Positions 15,264 to 22,886 of a stretch of 43,574 nt of DNA are shown here, piece after piece. Source of the stretch: Paraburkholderia sp. SG-MS1 (lineage in GTDB: Bacteria; Pseudomonadota; Gammaproteobacteria; Burkholderiales; Burkholderiaceae); NCBI RefSeq assembly GCF_012275575.1, contig NZ_NPIH01000258.1:6029-49602 (forward strand), read 5' to 3'. The notes below the pieces were generated by a model, which was not told where the DNA came from, made no database searches, and saw only the letters and a list, made by a program, of their open reading frames with translations. The position numbers and the translations under genes were made by a program. The number at the start of each line of letters is the position of its first letter. Positions within the stretch are counted from its first letter, which is position 1.

Positions 15264-18089
15264 ATGCCACCGCTGCGCGCTGCGAATCTGCTCGCCACTC
15301 TCGAAGGCGCCCGCCTGCACTCGGCCGATTGCGCCCATTGGCAGCGTTGGGGCCCGTATCTGAGCGAGCGTCAATGGGGCACGGTGCGCGAGGACTATAG
15401 CGCGGACGGCACCGCCTGGGACTCCTTTCCGCACGATCATGCGCGCAGCCGCGCTTATCGCTGGGGCGAAGACGGCATCGCCGGTTTCGGCGACGACAAG
15501 CTGAGCTGGTGTGTGTCGCTCGCGCTATGGAACCGCAAGGACCCGATCCTCAAGGAGCGCCTGTTCGGCCTCACCAACGCGCAGGGCAATCACGGCGAGG
15601 ACGTGAAGGAGCTCTACTTCTACCTCGACGGCACGCCGACGCATTCGTACATGCGCATGCTCTACAAGTACCCGCACGCGGCTTTCCCTTATGAAGACCT
15701 GGTGCAGGAAAACGCGCGCCGTGGCGGCGACATGCCGGAGTACGAGGTTCTCGATACCGGCGCGTTCGACGATCTGCGCTATTTCGACGTGCAGGTCGAA
15801 TACGCGAAACACGCGCCCGACGACATCGTGATGCGCGTGACGATCGAGAATCGCGCGGACGAGTCCGCGTCGCTCGACGTGCTGCCGCAAATCTGGGCGC
15901 GCAATTCGTGGTCGTGGAAGGAGAACAAGGACAAGCCGTCGCTGGTCGCGGGCACGGACCACAACGGTGAGGCGCATTTGATCGGGCGTCAGCATGGCCA
16001 GGAGCCGATTGTCGTGACGGCGTGGTCGAAGGACGCGCCGCAGCTCGCGTGGCTTTTCTGTGAGAACGACACCAACGTCAAGCGTCTGTTCAACATGGAC
16101 GGCGCGGGTCCGTTCAAGGACGGCTTCAACGACTATCTCGTGCACGGCGACCAGCACGCGGTACGTCACGACGCCGGCACCAAGGCCGGCGCGCATGCGG
16201 CGCTCGAATTCGGCCCGCACGGGCGCGCGGTGGTGTACCTGCGCTGGCGCGCGCAGTCGGCGCCCGACGACGGGCAGTTCGACGCGGACGCTCTATTCGC
16301 GCGCCGCATCGCCGAGGCCGACGAATTCTATGGCGCGCTGCAACACGAAATCGCGGATCCCGACGCGCGCCTCGTGCAGCGCCAGGCGCTCGCCGGCATG
16401 TTGTGGTCCAAGCAGTACTACCAGTACGACGTGCAACGCTGGTTCGAGGGCGATCCGCTGCAACCCGCACCGCCCGCGAGCCGCAAACACGGCCGCAATG
16501 CGGACTGGCGGCACCTGTGCAATGCGGACATCGTGTCGATGCCCGACAAGTGGGAATACCCGTGGTACGCCTCGTGGGATCTCGCGTTTCATGCGGCCGC
16601 GTTTGCACTGATCGATCCGGCGTTCGCGAAGCGTCAGTTGCTGCTGCTGGTGAAGGATCGCTATCAGCATCCGAACGGCCAGCTGCCCGCCTACGAATGG
16701 GCGCTCGGCGACGCCAACCCGCCCGTGCATGCATGGGCGGCGTGGCGCGTCTACGAGATCGATCGCGCAATGACCGGCAAGGCGGATCGCGATTTTCTCG
16801 AACTCGTGTTCCATAAGCTGCTGCTGAACTTCTCGTGGTGGGTGAACCGCAAGGACGCCGACGGTCACAATATTTTTCAGGGCGGCTTTCTCGGGCTCGA
16901 TAACGTCGGGATCTTCGACCGCTCGTCGCCCCTGCCGACCGGCGGCCACATCGATCAGGCCGACGGCACCGCATGGATGGCCGCGTATGCGCTCGACCTC
17001 ATGCGCATCGCGCTCGAACTCGCGTATGCGAACCACGTGTTTGTCGATATCGGCGTGAAGTTTTTCGAGCACTTCCTGTATATCGCCGAAGCCGTGAGTT
17101 GCGACGACGGCTGCGATACGGGCCTCTGGGACAGCGAAGACGAGTTCTTCTACGACAAGCTGCGCCTGCCCGACGGCAGCAACGTGCCGATGCGGGTGCG
17201 CTCGATCGTCGGTCTGATTCCGCTGTTCGCCGTGCACGTGCTCGAAGAGCGTCTGCATGGCGAGCTGCCGTGCCTGCGCGAGCGGCTCGTGTGGTTCCTC
17301 GAGCATCGGCCGGATCTGGCGAGGCTCGTGTCGCGCTGGAACGAGCCCGGCAAGGGTAATGCATTGCTACTGTCACTGCTGCGCGGTCATCGGATGAAAG
17401 CGTTGCTGCGGCGTGCGCTCGACGAAAGCGAGTTTCTGTCCGATCACGGCGTGCGGGCACTGTCGCGCTTTCATCGCGATCAGCCGTTCGTGTTCAACCA
17501 CAACGGCAATAGTTTCTGCGTCAAGTATCTGCCAGCGGAGTCGGACACGCGCGTGTTCGGCGGCAATTCGAACTGGCGTGGCCCGGTGTGGATGCCGGTC
17601 AACTATCTGCTGATCGAATCGCTCTACGAATTTCACCGCTATTACGGCGACGAGTTCCGCGTCGAGTATCCGACCGGTTCGGGGAAAAAGTTCTCGTTGA
17701 GCGAAATCGCCGACGAACTCGCGCGCCGCGCGACCACGCTGTTCCTGAAGAACAAGGACGGCGAGCGGCCGGTGATGGGTGCGTATCCACTGTTGCAGGC
17801 CGACCCGAAGTCGGCTGATCTGGTCCTGTTCCACGAGTATTTTCACGGCGATAACGGGCGCGGCGTCGGCGCTTCGCACCAGACCGGCTGGAGCGGGCTG
17901 GTCGCGTTGCTGCTGCAGCCGCGTGCGATGGCGGCATCGGGCAACGTGCCGCTGGCGGGCGAGCCCGAGCGGTCGCCGATTCCCGTGTCGGCCGGGGCTG
18001 CGGCTGCGGCGCACACCGCAACCCCGGCACGCGTGCTCAAGCCAGAACCTGCACCCGAGCCCGCAGTCGCAGTTCCCGTGACCAAGTAA
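15264..18089 (+). CDS. GH63-like glucosidase (MGH1-type glycoside hydrolase)
   Basis: The product has 941 residues and is not secreted. The N-terminal two-fifths is a beta-rich domain (LSWCVSLALWNRKDPILKER, NHGEDVKELYFYLDG). The middle is an (alpha/alpha)6 barrel with EYPWYASWDLAFH, NGQLPAYEWALGDANPP and HIDQADGTAWMAAYALDLM. NWRGPVWMPVNYL and HQTGWSGLVALLL near the end match GH63-type alpha-glucosidases. AAGGA at 15252-15256 supports the ATG at 15264 over a GTG at 15228. The last 60 residues are Ala/Pro-rich and probably disordered. Context with the debranching enzyme, zwf and glucokinase points to glucose release from an alpha-glucan or alpha-glucoside; the true substrate is unknown. Confidence 0.87.
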   Translation: MPPLRAANLLATLEGARLHSADCAHWQRWGPYLSERQWGTVREDYSADGTAWDSFPHDHARSRAYRWGEDGIAGFGDDKLSWCVSLALWNRKDPILKERLFGLTNAQGNHGEDVKELYFYLDGTPTHSYMRMLYKYPHAAFPYEDLVQENARRGGDMPEYEVLDTGAFDDLRYFDVQVEYAKHAPDDIVMRVTIENRADESASLDVLPQIWARNSWSWKENKDKPSLVAGTDHNGEAHLIGRQHGQEPIVVTAWSKDAPQLAWLFCENDTNVKRLFNMDGAGPFKDGFNDYLVHGDQHAVRHDAGTKAGAHAALEFGPHGRAVVYLRWRAQSAPDDGQFDADALFARRIAEADEFYGALQHEIADPDARLVQRQALAGMLWSKQYYQYDVQRWFEGDPLQPAPPASRKHGRNADWRHLCNADIVSMPDKWEYPWYASWDLAFHAAAFALIDPAFAKRQLLLLVKDRYQHPNGQLPAYEWALGDANPPVHAWAAWRVYEIDRAMTGKADRDFLELVFHKLLLNFSWWVNRKDADGHNIFQGGFLGLDNVGIFDRSSPLPTGGHIDQADGTAWMAAYALDLMRIALELAYANHVFVDIGVKFFEHFLYIAEAVSCDDGCDTGLWDSEDEFFYDKLRLPDGSNVPMRVRSIVGLIPLFAVHVLEERLHGELPCLRERLVWFLEHRPDLARLVSRWNEPGKGNALLLSLLRGHRMKALLRRALDESEFLSDHGVRALSRFHRDQPFVFNHNGNSFCVKYLPAESDTRVFGGNSNWRGPVWMPVNYLLIESLYEFHRYYGDEFRVEYPTGSGKKFSLSEIADELARRATTLFLKNKDGERPVMGAYPLLQADPKSADLVLFHEYFHGDNGRGVGASHQTGWSGLVALLLQPRAMAASGNVPLAGEPERSPIPVSAGAAAAAHTATPARVLKPEPAPEPAVAVPVTK

Positions 18090-18241
18090 CGCGCCGCGGC
18101 CGACCCGCACGCGGCGGGTGACATCGGCCTGCAACGCCGCGCATCTTGCAATTGGCGTGATCTTTTGTGAACTGTGTGGGTTCAAACGCGGTCTTTCATG
18201 TGCCGCCACGTCCATCCCATTGGCTTCCTCGAGTGAATCCC

Positions 18242-19858
18242 ATGTCGACTACACCGAACACCCAGGCTTCAGATCACCCCGCCGCCGCTCAGGCGCCGAG
18301 CTGCAAGGTCAGCGCGAGTCCACACGATGCGCCGGCGTCGCCGCCCGGCAAGCGGCCCGCACCGCCTTGCACGCTCGTGATCTTCGGCGCTGGCGGTGAC
18401 CTCACCAAACGGCTGTTGATGCCCGCGCTGTACAACCTCGCGGTGGACGGCCTGCTCGACGGCGCGATGAAGATCATCGGCGTCAATCACGGCGAGCGCG
18501 AGACGCCCGAGTGGCGCGAAGAGCTGCACAAGTCGCTCCAGCAATTCGCCGCCGACAAAGCCAGCACCTTCCACGCCGGCAAGCTCGACGACCAGGCATG
18601 GGACTGGGTCGCGCAACGCCTCGAATACATGGCGGGCGAATTCGAATCCGACGACACCTTCGCGAAGCTCAAGCAGAAGCTCGCGCAGTCGCCCGGCGGC
18701 AACGTGATCTTCTACCTCGCGGTGGGCTCGCGTTTTTTCAAGCCGATCGTCGAGCATCTCGGCAAAGCGGGCTTGCTGAAGGAAGGCGGGGGGAGTGACG
18801 GCGGCGGCTTTCGCCGTCTCGTGATCGAGAAGCCGTTCGGCACCGATCTCGCCTCGGCGCGCGATCTGAACGCGCACATACTGTCATACGCAAAAGAAGA
18901 GCAGGTGTATCGCATCGATCACTTTCTCGGTAAGGACACCGTGCAGAGCATTCTCGCGGTGCGTTTCGCGAATGCGCTGTTCGAACCGGTATGGCGGCGC
19001 GAATATATCGACAGTGTGCAGATCACCGCGGCGGAAACGATCGGCGTGGAAGGGCGCGGCAAGTTCTACGAACAGACCGGCGCGTTTCGCGACATGGTGC
19101 CGAACCACTTGTTCCAGTTGCTCGGCATGGTCGCGATGGAGCCGCCCAATTCATTCGATGCCGAAGCCGTGCGCGACAAGAAGGCTGAAATCTTCGACGC
19201 GATCCGCCCGCTCACACCCGACGACGTCGTGTTCGGGCAATACGAAAAGGGTCCGGCGGGCGTCGGCTATCGTGAGGAGCCGGACGTCGCGCCCGGCAGC
19301 ACCACCGAGACCTACGCAGCGGCGCGCGTGTTCGTCGAGAACTGGCGCTGGGCCGGGGTGCCGTTTTATCTGCGTACCGGCAAGCGCCTCGCCGCGCGCC
19401 GCACGGAAATCTCGGTGCAACTGAAGCCGGTGCCGTTCCGTCTGTTCCGCGATACGCCGGTCGACGCGCTGACGCCGAACGTGCTGACCTTGCGCATCGA
19501 TCCCGCGCACGGCACGAGCTTCGACTTCAACGTGAAAACGCCGGGGCCGGTGATGCAGATCGGCGCGGTGCAGTCGTCGTTCGACTATGCGGACTTCTTC
19601 GCGGCGAGCGCCAACGTCGGCTATGAGACGCTGCTGTACGACTGCATGCTCGGCGACGAGACTTTGTTCCAGCGCGCCGACAGCATCGAAACGAGCTGGT
19701 GCGCGGTGGACGACGTGCTGCATCCGAAAGGCGGCGGCGCCATGCCGGTGCACGGTTATGCGGCCGGCAGCGAGGGCCCTGCGCAGGCCGACGCGCTGCT
19801 CGCACGCGACGGCCATGCATGGCGGCCGTTGAACAGGAATCCAGTCGGTAAGAAGTAA
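18242..19858 (+). CDS. zwf: glucose-6-phosphate 1-dehydrogenase
   Basis: This is the first enzyme of the oxidative pentose phosphate and Entner-Doudoroff routes, making 6-phosphogluconolactone and NADPH. The NADP-binding fold starts with FGAGGDLTKR (from residue 48). The active-site signature RIDHFLGKD follows, with the catalytic histidine family's DHF at 226-228. Length is 538 residues against about 490 usually; the excess is a Pro/Ala/Ser-rich leader of about 45 residues. The ATG at 18242 is preferred to the start at 18167, which lacks coding character. It lies between the glucan-degrading enzymes and glucokinase, giving a route from glucan to NADPH. Confidence 0.96.
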   Translation: MSTTPNTQASDHPAAAQAPSCKVSASPHDAPASPPGKRPAPPCTLVIFGAGGDLTKRLLMPALYNLAVDGLLDGAMKIIGVNHGERETPEWREELHKSLQQFAADKASTFHAGKLDDQAWDWVAQRLEYMAGEFESDDTFAKLKQKLAQSPGGNVIFYLAVGSRFFKPIVEHLGKAGLLKEGGGSDGGGFRRLVIEKPFGTDLASARDLNAHILSYAKEEQVYRIDHFLGKDTVQSILAVRFANALFEPVWRREYIDSVQITAAETIGVEGRGKFYEQTGAFRDMVPNHLFQLLGMVAMEPPNSFDAEAVRDKKAEIFDAIRPLTPDDVVFGQYEKGPAGVGYREEPDVAPGSTTETYAAARVFVENWRWAGVPFYLRTGKRLAARRTEISVQLKPVPFRLFRDTPVDALTPNVLTLRIDPAHGTSFDFNVKTPGPVMQIGAVQSSFDYADFFAASANVGYETLLYDCMLGDETLFQRADSIETSWCAVDDVLHPKGGGAMPVHGYAAGSEGPAQADALLARDGHAWRPLNRNPVGKK

Positions 19859-19892
19859 GGCCAACACGCGCACCAACTCAACAGGGGACACC

Positions 19893-20753
19893 GTGACTAA
19901 ACGTACGGCAGCGAGCAAGAAAGAAAGCAAGACAGCAGGCAAGACAGCAGGCAAGACAGCAGGCAAGACGAAAGTGGCGGGCAGCGCCGAGCGGATTCTG
20001 GCTATCGACATCGGCGGCACCGGCCTGAAAGCCTCGATCATCGACGCGGACGGCCAGATGAAAACCGAGCGGGTGCGAGTGGCCACACCGCATCCGTGCA
20101 CGCCGGATCAGTTGGTGGATACGCTGGCGAAGCTGGTCGCACCGCTCGTCGACGAAGCGACACCCACGCTGATGTCGATCGGCTTTCCGGGCGTGGTGCG
20201 CAACAACCGCATTCTGACCGCGCCGCACTTCGGGCTCGAAGGCTGGCACGATATCCCGCTCGCCGACGCGTTGGCGCAGCGCCTCGGCGGCTTGCCGGTG
20301 CGCATGATCAACGACGCCGAGATGCAAGGCTTTGCCGCAATTGAAGGACATGGCCTCGAATTCGTGCTGACGCTCGGCACCGGCGCGGGCACCGCCATGT
20401 TCCGCGACGGCGAGTTGATGCCGCATCTCGAACTCGCCCATCATCCGGTCAGCAAGAAGGGCGTCGCGTACGACGAGTACATCGGCGAGGCCGCGCGCGA
20501 GAAGGCGGGGAACAAGCGCTGGAACCGGCGCGTTCACAAGGTGATCGGGATTCTGGCCTCGCTGGTGAACTACGACAAATTGTGGATCGGCGGCGGCAAC
20601 GCGGCGCGTCTGGACTTCGATCTGCCGGCGAACGTGGCGACCGTCTCGAACGATGCCGGTATCGAAGGCGGCGCGCGCTTATGGCATCCGCGCTCGGTGC
20701 GCGAAACGCGACAGTTGCCCGAAGCGAATCAACGCAGCGGGCCGTTCAAGTGA
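19893..20753 (+). CDS. ppgK: polyphosphate/ATP glucokinase (ROK family)
   Basis: The 286-residue enzyme should phosphorylate glucose using polyphosphate or ATP. The first phosphate motif is DIGGTGLK (39-46). MINDAEMQGFAAIEG holds the likely catalytic Asp, TLGTGAGTAM the second phosphate loop, and WIGGGNA and NDAGIEGGA the end of the fold. The GNKRWNRRVHKVIGIL segment resembles polyphosphate glucokinases rather than zinc-containing ROK sugar kinases, as no CxCGxxGC cluster is present. Residues 1-30 form a lysine-rich tail with three TAGK repeats. Translation starts at a GTG preceded by AGGGGA. The gene follows zwf by 34 bases, so its glucose-6-phosphate would feed zwf directly. Confidence 0.87.
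   Translation: MTKRTAASKKESKTAGKTAGKTAGKTKVAGSAERILAIDIGGTGLKASIIDADGQMKTERVRVATPHPCTPDQLVDTLAKLVAPLVDEATPTLMSIGFPGVVRNNRILTAPHFGLEGWHDIPLADALAQRLGGLPVRMINDAEMQGFAAIEGHGLEFVLTLGTGAGTAMFRDGELMPHLELAHHPVSKKGVAYDEYIGEAAREKAGNKRWNRRVHKVIGILASLVNYDKLWIGGGNAARLDFDLPANVATVSNDAGIEGGARLWHPRSVRETRQLPEANQRSGPFK
19927..19969 (+). repeat. 12-bp in-frame tandem repeat inside ppgK
   Basis: Three perfect copies of GCAAGACAGCAG (19927-19962) are followed by a partial copy (GCAAGAC, 19963-19969). The repeat is in frame and encodes the TAGK repeats of the glucokinase's N-terminal tail. Copy-number change would lengthen or shorten the tail by four residues without breaking the frame. Confidence 0.95.
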
Positions 20754-20788
20754 TGCGCGCTGAACAAGCCTTCGAGGAGTGATTCACG

Positions 20789-21349
20789 ATGACGCAAAAC
20801 GGCTTTGCAAGACGTTTGCGCTGCGCCGGTGCCTGCGCGGTGTTCGCTTTGGCGAGCGCGCAGGCGTACGCGGTGGAAGCGTTCGCGGTCGCGTCGCCGG
20901 GTCTGGCCGACGGCGGCGCGCTCGATTCCAGCCATGCGGCAAGCGCCAACAATTGCGGGGGCGGCAACGTGTCGCCGGCGCTGCAATGGCGTAATGCGCC
21001 TGCGGGTACGAAAAGTTTCGCGGTCACGATCTTCGATCCCGACGGTGCGAAGGGACTGGGCATCGTGCACTGGGTGCTGTACGGCATCGCGCCGTCGACG
21101 ACGGGGCTCGCAGCGGGGGCCGCCATGCCGCCCGGCAGTATCGCCGGTACGAATCGCACGGGCGCTACTGGTTACTATGGGCCGTGTCCGCCGATCGGGG
21201 ACGTGCCGCATCACTACGTCGCCCAGGTCTACGCGCTCGATCTGCCGCCCGATGCCTTGCCGGCCGGCTTGACCCGCGATGCGTTGCTTGCGGCGATCAA
21301 GGATCACGTCATTGCCGCGACGAGCACGGTGCTGCGATACGGACGCTGA
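20789..21349 (+). CDS. secreted PEBP family protein (YbhB/YbcL type)
   Basis: The 186-residue product has an N-terminal Sec signal (about 1-28, ending AQAYA). A phosphatidylethanolamine-binding/Raf-kinase-inhibitor-like fold follows: NVSPALQWRNAPAGTKSFAVTIFDPD, IVHWVLYGI and GYYGPCPPIGDVPHHYVAQVYALD. These correspond to the DPDxP-, HW- and GPxPPxGxxHHY-type elements of the ligand pocket. Bacterial members are periplasmic with mostly unknown ligands. GGAG about 10 bases before the ATG supports the start. It follows ppgK by 35 bases on the same strand but has no obvious link to sugar metabolism. Confidence 0.9.
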   Translation: MTQNGFARRLRCAGACAVFALASAQAYAVEAFAVASPGLADGGALDSSHAASANNCGGGNVSPALQWRNAPAGTKSFAVTIFDPDGAKGLGIVHWVLYGIAPSTTGLAAGAAMPPGSIAGTNRTGATGYYGPCPPIGDVPHHYVAQVYALDLPPDALPAGLTRDALLAAIKDHVIAATSTVLRYGR

Positions 21350-21426
21350 CGCAACGCGGTTCGCGGCGGCGCGGCGCTGGTTCGCGTCGCCGCACCGCTG
21401 CGCAACCGCTGTGAAACGGGCGCGGC

Positions 21427-22422
21427 TTATCGGGCCGCGTCCCCCCAGCGATATTGCACACTGGCCTCATCGAGTTGCGTCTTGACCGGCGTATCGAGCA
21501 CGAGTTCGGATGCCGCGAGCGTATCGCTCAACTGCTCCGCGCGGCTCGCGCCGATAATCGCCGACGTCACGAGTGGATTGGCCAGCACCCACGCAAGAGA
21601 AACCCGCGTCAACGATTCGCCGGTCTGCGCCGCGATCGCCTTGAGTTGTTCGATCGTCTCGAACTCGCGCTTATGCCAGTACCGCTCCTGGTACATCGCG
21701 CCGGCCTTGCCGACGCTTTCGGTGAAGCGCCCGCTCGCCGGCGCGGCATCCAGCTGGTGTTTGCCCGTCAGCAAGCCGCCCGCCAGCGGGTTGTACGGCA
21801 TCACGGCCAGCTGCTCCTCGGCGGCCAGCGGCAGCAACTCCCGTTCGATCTGACGGAACAGCAGGTTGTAGCGCGGCTGGACCGACACGAAGCGCGCGAC
21901 GCGCAACACGTCGGCGCGTCCCAACGCGCGCGCGAGCCGGTACGCGAGAAAGTTCGATACGCCGACATAGCGCGCTTTCCCCGAGCGCACGATCGTATCC
22001 AGTGCTTCGAGCGTTTCGTCCAGGGGCGTGTTCGCGTCGTCGGAGTGGAGCTGATAGAGGTCCACGTAGTCCGTGCCCAGCCGACGCAGCGACGCGTCGA
22101 TCGCATCGAGCAGATGCTTGCGGGACGCACCCTGGTCCCACGCCGACGGTCCCATCTTGCCCACCGCCTTGGTCGCGAGAATGAAGCGCTCGCGCTTGCC
22201 CTTCAGCCAGCGTCCGACGATCTCCTCCGTGCGCCCGGCAATCTGCTCGCTGCCGCCGAGCGGATAAACATCGGCCATGTCGATGAAGTTCACGCCGGCG
22301 GCCGCCGCGGTGTCGAGGATGCGATGCGAGACTTCTTCCCCGGTCTGGAGGCCGAACGTCATCGTGCCGAGACATAGACGAGAAACGGTCAGGCCGGTGC
22401 GGCCGAATTGACGGTATTGCAT
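21427..22422 (-). CDS. aldo/keto reductase
   Basis: This is a 331-residue (beta/alpha)8 aldo/keto reductase with the full catalytic tetrad: D48 and Y53 (FIDMADVYPLGG), K85 (ILATKAVG) and H126 (LYQLHSDDA). The C-terminal SAIIGASRAEQL is the NADPH-binding loop. It reduces aldehydes or ketones in the cytosol; the substrate is unknown, and the closest style is the Tas/YajO-like group. The ATG at 22422 gives the family-typical start MQYRQFGRTGLTVSRL and has GGAG upstream. Two 10-bp direct repeats lie 44-74 bases upstream and may be an operator. Confidence 0.92.
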   Translation of the reverse strand: MQYRQFGRTGLTVSRLCLGTMTFGLQTGEEVSHRILDTAAAAGVNFIDMADVYPLGGSEQIAGRTEEIVGRWLKGKRERFILATKAVGKMGPSAWDQGASRKHLLDAIDASLRRLGTDYVDLYQLHSDDANTPLDETLEALDTIVRSGKARYVGVSNFLAYRLARALGRADVLRVARFVSVQPRYNLLFRQIERELLPLAAEEQLAVMPYNPLAGGLLTGKHQLDAAPASGRFTESVGKAGAMYQERYWHKREFETIEQLKAIAAQTGESLTRVSLAWVLANPLVTSAIIGASRAEQLSDTLAASELVLDTPVKTQLDEASVQYRWGDAAR

Positions 22423-22465
22423 GGTCGGCAACTCCGAAGTGAACGGGACAGGGAGGCGGTAGGGA

Positions 22466-22496
22466 GTGTTGCAAAAAGGATAAACGGTGTTGCAAA
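22466..22496 (-). promoter_or_regulatory. direct repeats TTTGCAACAC, candidate operator
   Basis: GTGTTGCAAA occurs at 22466-22475 and again at 22487-22496 on the plus strand (TTTGCAACAC on the transcribed minus side). The copies are exactly 21 bp apart, two turns of the helix, so both would face one side of the DNA. They lie 44-74 bases upstream of the aldo/keto reductase start codon. A regulator binding tandem sites is the natural reading; none is encoded next to the gene. Confidence 0.55.
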
Positions 22497-22609
22497 TAAA
22501 TGTTGACTGTGGGTATTCACAGAGTGTTATTAAATTGAAAGTATCCAACTGAAGGCCGATAAGAGAATTGGCTTGCTGGAATGGGAACTCATGAATGGTA
22601 AATTACATG

Positions 22610-22649
22610 TCGTAATAAATGGCTGTCTTCAGCGGAACATTTATTACGA
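22610..22649. repeat. long structured inverted repeat
   Basis: TCGTAATAAATG (22610-22621) and CATTTATTACGA (22638-22649) are perfect 12-bp inverted arms. The 16-base interval contains its own stem, GCTG (22622-22625) and CAGC (22630-22633) around TCTT. The whole can fold as one extended hairpin with a GGAA bulge. No T tract follows it, so it is not a standard terminator. Confidence 0.75.
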
Positions 22650-22732
22650 ACGCCATACGTTTGTAAAAGGCGGAAACAATCGGATTACGCGACGTAACAC
22701 GTCGTGCGATTGATGCGCTCTGGGACATATGG

Positions 22733-22751
22733 AATGATACCGATTCTCATT
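22733..22751 (+). promoter_or_regulatory. Fur-box-like operator
   Basis: AATGATACCGATTCTCATT is a 19-bp imperfect palindrome with AATGA/TCATT ends. It matches the general form of Fur boxes (TGATAnnGATTCTCAT-like). It lies 135 bases upstream of the TonB-dependent receptor start. A possible promoter, TTGATG (22710-22715) with a 17-base spacer to AATGAT (22733-22738), overlaps it, so Fur with Fe2+ would block transcription when iron is plentiful. The promoter assignment is weaker than the operator. Confidence 0.72.
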
Positions 22752-22886
22752 TAACGACCACCACTAGCCAGCCATCCCGTCACTGCTGCGTCAGTTCAGA
22801 CGACCGGAAGCCAGCCAAAGGCAGCTTGCCACTTATTCCATGGGAGACATGCGAATGGGGCGAGCGCACACCTGACGGGATTTCCA

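Larger units (their letters stand above)
22423..22886. other. AT-rich divergent regulatory region
   Basis: This 464-base gap separates the divergent aldo/keto reductase and siderophore-receptor genes. About 22480-22760 is clearly richer in A and T than the surrounding DNA. It contains two 10-bp direct repeats, a 12-bp inverted repeat able to fold into a branched hairpin, a small ttacg/cgtaa inverted repeat (22685-22697) and a Fur-box-like site. I see no convincing small gene. Confidence 0.7.
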
